Source of the DNA: Blastocladiella emersonii ATCC 22665
Lineage: Eukaryota; Blastocladiomycota; Blastocladiomycetes; Blastocladiales; Blastocladiaceae
DNA: 64,000 bases
NCBI GenBank assembly: GCA_025594325.1
Contig: JANHCV010000004.1
Location: 186,001 to 250,000, forward strand
Reading direction: 5' to 3'
The translations under genes and the position numbers were made by a program. Positions 53,436-64,000 of this stretch are shown here, in pieces (the stretch's first letter is position 1; each line of letters starts with the position of its first letter). Under the pieces are notes generated by a model. It ran no database searches, had not been told where the DNA came from, and worked only from the letters and a program-made list of their open reading frames with translations.

Positions 53436-56400
53436 TCACTTGACCTCGCTCTCGGACGCCATCAATGGCGAAGTGGACGGAAGCGCGAGGCTCATGGACC
53501 CCGACCCGACGAGCGCCGACGACGACCGCGCGTCCGCCGACACTGAGCCCGTCCTTCCTCCCGTCATCGCCACCGCGGTCGGGCTTGGAGCTAGGTTGAC
53601 CGACCCGTACGTCGCGACCATGGACGACGGCGACAGCTCAAAGTTGCTGAGGAACCGCACGTTCTCCATACCCACGGGCCCCGCTGCCGCGTTCTTGCTC
53701 CCGGCCGCATCGCCGCCGCCGCCGAGCTGGCCCGACACCAACGTCCCGGACTCGACGCGCGCGACGGCTGTGATCCACGCCACCCACTGGTCGCGCTCGG
53801 CCGTCGACGGGAACTGGATGAGACACCCGCCGCCGGTGCCCTTGAGCCCGCCCGCGCGGTGCGCGTCGTAGACGCGAAGGCACGCGCCGCTGACCGCCGT
53901 CAGGTCCACTTCGGGCACGTCCGTGGCGACGACCGGCTGCGTCATGGCGATCACGGCCCCGTCGGATGGGCGGACAGGCGCGGCGATCAGGGTGCCCGAC
54001 ACGCCGCACAGCGAGACGCGGTACATGCGCCACGACGCGAAGAGAGCCGTGGCGGAACGCACCGGGTAGCTCGCGGTGATGTGGCGCGGTGGCTACAGTC
54101 AGGACGTCAGCAGCGTGTTGTGAGGTCGGCGGGGAGCGCGAAGGTAGCACGCACCCTTTTGCGGGTCGTGTCAATGTAGCCGAACCTGAGCCCCGTCAGC
54201 GGCGTGGATGCGCCCGGTTCACCTTCGTCAGCCTCGGTCACGGACGCCAGGTCGGCAGCACCCGATCCCTGCGGCACGGGCGGCAGCGGCGGCGTGCGGA
54301 TCCCGCCGCCGCGCCGGAGCGACCGCCACAGCCACGACGAGGTCGCCGGAATCGCGGCCGCCCCTGCAGCGATAGCCGCACGGTGCGCCCGCACCGCGGC
54401 CTCGCGCCTGCGCTGCTTGCGGACCTGGACGACGACGCGGCCAACAAGCGCGTAGAACGTGAACACGATCGCGTACAGGCGCATGCCGAGCTCGACCCAC
54501 GTGGCGTTGAGCGTGGCGGGCCCGAAATCGACGAGCGAGAACGGGACCAGCGTGACGCCGACGAGCGTGACGTTCTGCGCCGCGTAGAAGAGCCACACCG
54601 ACTCGCCGTACGCGTGGCCGACGCGCCGCGTCTTGTACGCGAGGACGAGGACGACCACGAGCAGGACCGCCTCGAGGACTACGAGGCACGCGACCGCCAC
54701 GTAGTGCGCCGTCGCCGTCTTGCCCGCCGACATGCACCGGAACGCGTACGTCGTCGGCGTGGACACGGACTCGGCGCGCAGCGGCGCAGCGATGGACCAC
54801 ACGCCGAGCACCGCGGCCTGCGCAGCGAGCGCCACGCCCAGGCCCTTGAGGAGGTCCAGGTTCGAGATGCGCTTTGCGACACCAACCGCCGCGTTGTCGA
54901 AGATGACCCAGATGCGGTACGCCTTGGCGGCCGAGCTCGCGAGCACGATGTTGGCGCCCGTCACGAACAGGCGCAGCTCGAGCTGGCAGGTCGCGTCGGT
55001 GCGTGGGCCGATGCGCGGGAGGAAGCTGGACACCATGAGTGCGCAGCCGATCGCGATGAGAACGAGGAAGTTGAACGACAGGTTGCGCACGGCGGCGACG
55101 TGGCGGTGCGCAACGAGATCGGCGAGGGCCAGGAACACGATGATCAGGATCACGCAGAGCACGCCGACGAACGCCTGCGTCGACGAGTCGGACCAGTCGG
55201 GGTACAGGCGTGTCGGTACCGGGCGGTCGCGCGGGACGACCGACGTGCCCGAGAAGAAGCGCGGCGGCGATACGGGGTTGAGGGTGAGGTTTGATGACAG
55301 GTGGTAGATCTGGTCAATAGACCCGTTGTAGATGTTGTAAACGGCAAACTCGCTACACGTTTGCACGAGGGTGAGTTCACGATGGCCGCGGTCGGCAAGC
55401 TCGCGTACCCCTTGCGGTTGCCGTTGGCCTCGAACTGCACGCGGCCCGACGCGCCGTCAAAGTCGGAGATGAATGTCGAAAGGTCGAATGAGTAGTTCCT
55501 CGCGATCACGTTGTCGTATCCAACGTTGTTGGCGAGCTACGCAGCGAGCAGTCGTCAGAGCAAGGTCCGTCGTCGTCGCCACGGCCATCGGCTCCGTCCG
55601 TACCTTGACCAGCCCGCGGGCGAGGGCAATCACGCAGTCGTAGTAGAGCATCGAGTACGCGGGCAGCTCCTCGTCCGGATAGATGGCCTGCCACTCGCGA
55701 AACACGCTGGCGCGGAGTGCACCTCCCGGGTCACGCGGGAAGACGAACATGAAGCCCGACGAGGACTCGATGAGCGCGCTCGTCGTCGAATCGCTTCTGC
55801 CGCGCTGGAAGACGTCGCTCCACGCTTCGGGTCCGACCCAGACGTACTCGGGGCTGACGAGACCCGCAGCTCTACACGGACCGCGATAGTGAGTACCTTC
55901 CATGCCGAGGAGTACAGTGAGACGCACTTGGCTGCGATGAGCAGGTCGATGGCCTCGTCGGGCGCGCCGAGCACGACGAAGATCCGGGCGTAGCTCTGGC
56001 GCAAGTCGGCGATGAGTCCGGTGAAATCGACCCCTCGTCGGTCCGTGTCGGGCTCGTACGTGACCTTGGTCACGATGGCAATGTTGTAGTCGGGCGCGTA
56101 GGCCGTAAATGCGCTCGAGACTACACGCTCGCCTCCGTCAGTCCTAGCTCCGCATTGGAGCAGTGCAGAAAACGTACTGCTGCGGCCGTAGCTGTCGAGG
56201 CAGGTAATGGTCGCCACCGTCCGCCATCCCATGGCGTTGATGAAGGCGACCATGGCGCGGCCCTCGAGCGAGTCGTTGGGCACGGTGCGGAAGAAGGTCG
56301 GGAACTCGAGCTTGTCGGCGAGCTCGTCGGACGTTGCTGAGCCGCTGCAAAACCATGTGCCGAAGGTGCGTCCGACCGCGAGCGCCGCGGGGACGGTCGA

Positions 56401-56857
56401 GCGAGACGTCAAGTGGCCGACGATCGCGTTCGCACCAAGGCTGAGCACGGTCTCGGTTGTTGCTCGGACGGAGAGCGACCGGAGAAAGGACGTTGGGCGA
56501 AAGACCATCGAGAACGTGTACTGCGGGTCGATCGAGTCGAGCAACTGGCTCGAGTTGGCCTCGAGGATCCGCATGATCTGCGTCAGCCCGCTAACGAGGT
56601 TGGTCGAATCTAGTAACGTGCATGTGAGTAGGCCGTTCCTCGTCGCGTCGCGCAGGGTACCCACCCTCAAGCGAGCTTGGTAGATTTACGCCTATTCGGA
56701 ACGGCTTCCGCGTCGCCGTGGCCACTGCCGTAGTTTCGGACACGGAAGCAACGAGATCGGCCATGCTCGCCATCGTCAAGCAGACGATGACCACGGGCAA
56801 CGCGGCCACCCATCGTCGCCGTGCACCTCGCATCGATTGCCGGAAGTCTGCGCCCAT
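53436..56857 (-). CDS. Class C (GABA-B-type) G-protein-coupled receptor with C-terminal PH-like region, six exons
   Basis: Plasma-membrane receptor. Exons 56857-56665, 56609-55928, 55871-55604, 55536-55409, 55352-54155 and 54092-53436 all join in phase: 1,041 residues (1,033 if the start is the ATG at 56833). Order: secretion signal (WVAALPVVIVCLTMASMA); type I periplasmic-binding (ANF receptor) domain to about residue 440 with FRIGVNLP, AMVAFINAMGWRTVATI, LVSPEYVWVGPEAW and a final FEANGNRKGEFAVYNIYNG strand; seven helices (about 480-740), the first AFVGVLCVILIIVFLALADL and the third beginning CQLELRLFVTGANIVLASS. There is no Cys-rich domain between ligand domain and helices, as in GABA-B receptors. 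The tail has a PH-like stretch ending CLIQFPSTAERDQWVAWITAV. The ligand is unknown. Confidence 0.9.
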
Positions 56858-57051
56858 TTTCGGCGGTTCATGGTTACATGGTTTCATTTGCAGGGAGTTA
56901 GTCAGGGACAAGACATCGCGTTCTTCATCCGAGGTTCGATGGGCACCAGTTGGCGAGAAGCGAGACGCGTCTCGTTTCAGGCGCGTCACTCACTTGGTCG
57001 GGAGACACGCGGACCTTGTTCGCAAAACTTATCCATGTATACCCGCGGCCC

Positions 57052-59711
<2,660 letters not shown>

Positions 59712-59865
59712 GGAGAGAGAAAGGGGAGAGGGGGCAAGAGGGGAAGGAGACGCTCGTGTCTCCACGGCGCCACGTGACCGGCGGATTCGCGCGACGGCCG
59801 ACCCGCGGCCGACTCGATGGCCCTGCCCTCCCCCGCCCTCGGATCCCTCGCCACCCACGCCCGCG
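59712..59865. promoter_or_regulatory. Short divergent promoter between AFG2 and the YEATS gene
   Basis: Only about 154 bases separate the outermost start codons, so both promoters and 5' UTRs must overlap here. No TATA box seen. The region carries CCACGTGACC near 59769. Confidence 0.5.
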
Positions 59866-62800
59866 ATGGAGCACATGCATCCTGCAATGGAACCGGACGA
59901 GCCACAACCCCAGCCCATGGACGTGGACGTGGACGAGCGGCTATCGCCCGAACCGCCGCCCAGTCCAGGCCCCGGCGACGGCGAGGTCGACGACTACGAC
60001 GTGGATGCCGCGGACGGCCCCGAGGCTTTCACGGCTACCGCTGACCCCGTGGCCGAGGTGAGGGAGCGCCTCGGCTTCCAGCTCGACCTCGAGCAGTACC
60101 TGCGCGCCAAGGAGCAGGCGACCATTGAGCGCGAGATCCTGCGCGTCGAGCGGGCCCTGCACATTCTGCGCGATCTCCGCGACCACGGTACGCCCGACCA
60201 CGCTGAGCTGAGAGTACACAAGCTGACGCCCGCTTGGCGCAGACACGTACCAGATCACGCTCCAGTCCTACTCGACCTGGTTCGCTTCCGCCCCCGCCGC
60301 CGCGCCCGACGCTGCCCCGGCCGCGCGGCAGCACGGGTCCAAGCGCTCGCTGACCGGCTCGGCCGCCAACAGCCCGTTCGTGCACCCCTCGGGGACACCG
60401 GCTGGCTCGCCAACTCGCTCGCCGTCGGTCCCGCCCCGCCCTGCCTCGTCGCTCTCGGGCAAGACGAGCGAGCTCGGATGGGCGCCCGCCGGTACCACCT
60501 CGTCGACGCGCCGCAAGATCACCGACACGCTGTACGAGCGCAACGCGACCGGCGACTTTGTCAAGTATGTCGGATCGCATGTTCACCTGCGCCCATTCCC
60601 CTCACTCACGCTTCTACCGAACATAGGATCGTGTGCAGCGACTGCCTTCGCTCGAATTTCCCGTCGCTCGGCGCCTTTGTCGAGCACTGCCGTACCAGCC
60701 ACGGCCTGACCGTGCCCGACCCGGACCGCGACCGAGAACGCGCGCAGATCATCGAGACGTTCGGCCAGGTCGTCGACGACTACGAGGTGCCCGCGTCGCA
60801 CCCGCTGCGCCGCGCACCCACGTCCGTCGAGTCGTCGCCCGTCAGCGCGCCGGCCCCCGCCGCTGCGTTGCGCAAGGCCTTCGACCCGCCCTCACTGCCC
60901 GCCCACCTCTTGGCCGCGGGCACCCGCCGCACCGCGTCGCCCGGCTATGCGTCATCGGCCAACAACTCGCGCCCCGGATCGCCCATCCCGCACCCGTTGT
61001 CGCGCGCGCCCAAGGCGCCGTCGCGCGTCCCCGCCTCGGTGACAGCGGCTCAGGCGTCGACTTCGTCGCGGCCTGCATCGCGCGTCGGGTCCCCGCTGCC
61101 CGATTTCGCGGCCAACTCGACCCCTCGGCTACCTTCTGCTGCCGCTGCCGGATCGTCTCGCGGCGCTGCGGCAGCAGCTGCGTCTTCGGCCTCCGGCTCG
61201 GCAAAACCCAGTCCGCACATCCCACAACGGTCCGCTGCGCCCTCGCCCGCACCAGCGGTCGCCGTGTCCGCAGCAGCATCACCCGCCCTCGGCTCGATTG
61301 CCGCCGCCGCCGGCTCCGAGGACACGTCGCGGTTCCACCTGCGCCGGCGGATCAAGATCGGCAACGTGTCCAAGTCGCTGTCGGCGCGGGAGCGGCGCGA
61401 CGCCAAGCTCGGGCCCGAGACGCACAAGTGGATGGCGTACGTGGACGTGCCGCGGGACCCGACGCTCGACGCCGCGCTGGCCGCGAGCGGTGCCGGCACT
61501 GGCGGCGCCAGCTCGTTCATCACGCGCGTCCGGTTCATCCTCCACGAGACGTTTGCGCCCAACCACATTGTCGAGATCCGCCAGCCGCCGTTCCACCTCA
61601 CGCGATACGGGTACGGCGACTTTGAGATCAACCTCCAGATCTACTTTGTCGACCCTGCCAAGAACCGGACTGAGAACCGCAAGTTTGTCCTCACGGTACG
61701 CATTCGCCTCGCTCGCACTCTCGAGTATTCGCTAACTGCGTCGACATCGCATAGCTCGACAAGAAGTGCACCGGCCAGCAGGTCCGCGGGTTCGAGGACC
61801 AGTTCTTCATCGAGCTGGCCAAGGACACGGACTTTTCGATCCGCGACATGCCGGCCGCCGACGACGAGGACGAGGACGACGAGGACGACTCGGCCAGCCG
61901 CGCCAGCAGCGCCCTCGTCTCGGGCCTCCCGCACATCAATCACAGCAACTACGACTCGGACGCGAGCAGCGCATCACGGTCTCGCTCACGCGCCGCGTCG
62001 CCACCGGCTGCTTCGTCCTCGGGCCTCTCCAACGTGAAGCGCAGCGCAACCACCCGCGCCGGGTCCGGGTCCGGCTTCAGCTCGCGGGCCACCTCGCCCA
62101 CCTCCGCAGGCCCCGACGCGAAACGGCGGCGGCGCGAGGCCCTACGCGCCGCGGATCCCGTCAGCGCGCAGTGGACGATCCACGTGCACGCGGACGTCGA
62201 GAGCATCCTGGACTCGGCGGCCGCGAGCTTCCCGCTGGTCCGCACGTCGCGCGCGTCCGCGGCGGGGCTCGACCTCGAGTACGCGCAGGCCAAGTCGTCG
62301 CGCGAGTTCCTGCGGTGGTCGGCGGTCCGCCGCAAGGCCGTCGAGTGGCTGCGCGCGCGGCACATGGCGCGCATGTGCGCCGAGCTGACGTTCGGGTCCG
62401 ACTCGGCCGCGAAGCGCCTGCGCCGCGCGAACATGACGACCAAGCGGATCGTTGTGTGGTGCCGTGAACGCGGACATACGCCCGGGTACATGGCGCCGCC
62501 GCCGGTGCCATTTGCGCCCTTGGCTACGGCGCCCAACGAGGTCGCGCCGCCCATCTGCTGCTCGCAGTGCGGCGCGGTCGCGGGCCACGGCCGCACCGGC
62601 GCCGAGTGTCCCCACCCGGCCGCGCTGCAGGTCGCCGCCATGCTCCCGCCGTACGCGAGATCAACACCAACGTCTCGACCAAGCGCGGCACCCGGCAGCA
62701 GCAGCAGCAGCAGTACCGACCTTACGGCGGTCCCGTTCGCGCACTACGACCCGCGGCTCGCGCAAACGGTCCAGTCGTGGATCTGGCCGCTCGCGCTACC

Positions 62801-63389
62801 AACGTTCGACGCGGTGCTCAACCCAGAAGTCCTGTCTGCGGCGCGGCGCGGTCCCTCATCGTTTGGGCGGCCCGGCACCAGCCACAGCAGCGGCGGCGCG
62901 AGCTGGGCAACCTCGTCGACGCGCGGCCCGACCTCGTTCGCCGCGTGGGCCGACGCGCAATCGCGGCCCGCGTCGGCGCCGCAAGAGTCCCGCGCAATGG
63001 TCCTGTCCGCAGATCTCGGCCCGCTGCGCTCGTCGTCGTCGCAGCGGCACGGGAGCACGGGGCTCGCGGCGCGGCAGTGGGACGGGACCGTGGACCGGCC
63101 GAGGGAGCGCGTGCTCGGGTTGCTGGGCGCGTGTGTCCGCGCGCTGGTCCAGCGGGTCGTCGACGGCGCGACGCAGGTGGCCGCGGCGCAGAAGGGCGGT
63201 GGTGGCGCAGCGCCGCAGGCTGCGGTAGGAGGGGCGTTCCTCGTCCCGGAACACGTCCTGGCCGCGGTCGCGCGCGACCCGATGCTCAACACCTGGCTCG
63301 CGCCGCTGACGACGGACGTGGTCGAGAAGGCGCGCGCCGAAGAGGAACCCATGGACACTGGCGTCGAGGGGCAGCAGGAGGACGGCTGA
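59866..63389 (+). CDS. YEATS-domain chromatin protein (YEATS2-like), four exons
   Basis: Probable acyl-lysine reader of histones in a nuclear complex. Exons 59866-60187, 60243-60564, 60627-61695 and 61755-63389 join in phase: 1,115 residues. N-terminus acidic; a coiled part (LEQYLRAKEQATIEREIL) is followed by TLYERNATGDFVKYRIVC and a C2H2-like finger (CSDCLRSNF ... EHCRTSH). After a Ser/Ala/Pro-rich linker, the YEATS domain covers about residues 450-590: RIKIGNVSKSLS, HKWMAYVDVP, FILHETFAPNHIVEI, PPFHLTRYGYGDFEI, IYFVDPAKNRTENRKF, FEDQFFIELAKDTDF. The acyl-lysine pocket has Tyr in GYGDF where YEATS2 has Trp and AF9 has Tyr. The C-terminal 500 residues include a conserved-looking helix region (EYAQAKSSREFLRWSAVRRK) and a Cys motif CCSQCG...CPHP. 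Confidence 0.88.
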
Positions 63390-63555
63390 GCAAGCGAGTG
63401 ATATATATCCCAACCCGTTGCACTTGCACACTGTTGATCGAGTACGGCGAAGCATGAGGTGATGGTGGCAAGCAGGCAGGCGCGCGAGGGCGGCCGAGAT
63501 GCATGTATTGAGGTCGAGGGAGGGGCAGGACGACAACAACTCACAAGCGAGCAAT

Positions 63556-64000
63556 TTACTTGTTGAGGATGACACCGTCGTACTTCTTCTTGAACCACTC
63601 CATGGTCTCGGACTTGGAGATGCGGTGCTGGCAGCCGACCTTGGCGACGGCGCGCTTGCGGCGGGACACGCGGAAGCCGGCGCGGCCCATGACGCAGTAG
63701 AAGTCCATACCGTAGATACCGATCGACGGGTCGTACTTGATGTCGAGGTCGATGTGCTCGGTGATACCGAAACCGAAGTGGCCGGTCTGCGAGAAGTTGA
63801 CGGCGCGGAGCTCGTACTCTTTGACCTTGAGGCCGCGCTCGAGGATCTCCTCGGCCTTGGCGCCACGGACCGTGACGTGGACGGCGATCTTCTCGTTACG
63901 GCGGATACCGAACGAGCGCACGGTGTACTTGGCCTTGGAGTAGACGGGGGTCTGGCCGGTGAGCTGCTCGAGCACCTTGGCGGCACGGGTGAGCTTATCG
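63556..64000 (-). CDS. RPL11: 60S ribosomal protein L11 (uL5), 3' part
   Basis: Large-subunit ribosomal protein of the central protuberance that contacts 5S rRNA. The last 147 codons are in the window, ending in TAA at 63556-63558; the N-terminus and probably an intron lie beyond 64000. Matches the family throughout: [92 protein letters not shown] and [14 protein letters not shown]. No break seen. Confidence 0.97.
   Translation of the reverse strand, partial: DKLTRAAKVLEQLTGQTPVYSKAKYTVRSFGIRRNEKIAVHVTVRGAKAEEILERGLKVKEYELRAVNFSQTGHFGFGITEHIDLDIKYDPSIGIYGMDFYCVMGRAGFRVSRRKRAVAKVGCQHRISKSETMEWFKKKYDGVILNK

Overview
The window reads as nuclear DNA of a GC-rich fungus. Genes are split by short introns of about 55-130 nt. 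Donors are usually GTACGT-like or GTGCGT-like, acceptors are nearly always TAG, and coding third positions are almost all G or C. Ribosomal protein, Afg2, Nar1 and pyruvate dehydrogenase genes are clearly eukaryotic and fungus-like. A class C (GABA-B-type) GPCR and a SWEET sugar transporter sit beside them. Both families are known mainly from early-diverging (zoosporic and related) fungi and are rare or absent in most ascomycetes and basidiomycetes, so I lean towards an early-diverging fungus. That placement is inference.

Layout. The first 35 kb is dominated by a very large inverted repeat. The left arm (1515-11724) and right arm (25010-35219) are each 10,210 bp and pair by the rule left + right = 36734 with no net indel. 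I found two base differences. The left arm lies inside an intact full-length ABC exporter gene (1056-5755). The right arm carries the same gene without its first 153 codons and promoter, so it is a truncated copy. Downstream of the ABC gene each arm carries a 3.3 kb stretch bounded by diverged long inverted repeats (a candidate unnamed transposon), decayed coding fragments and a short tandem repeat. The 13.3 kb between the arms holds a minisatellite, two small coiled-coil gene candidates, a decayed Tnp2 (CACTA-like) transposase gene and a decayed Ty1/copia retrotransposon whose inactivating changes look mostly like G-to-A.

From 35 kb on the DNA is ordinary gene-dense chromosome: an unrecognised large protein (36207-38621), pyruvate dehydrogenase E1-alpha (minus), a four-exon SWEET transporter (plus), a 1,625-residue low-complexity protein with beta-trefoil-like stretches (plus), 40S protein S3 (minus), Nar1 (plus), an unrecognised Ser/Ala-rich protein (plus), the class C GPCR with a C-terminal PH-like region (minus), an Afg2/SPATA5 AAA-ATPase (minus), a YEATS-domain chromatin protein (plus) and the 3' part of 60S protein L11 (minus, running off the window).

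No pathway cluster is evident; the right half is a mix of housekeeping genes (translation, ribosome maturation, Fe-S assembly, mitochondrial carbon entry) plus one receptor and one sugar transporter. S3/Nar1 and Afg2/YEATS are divergent pairs with short shared upstream regions. Exon boundaries were worked out by hand from reading frame and splice signals; those I could not close are flagged.
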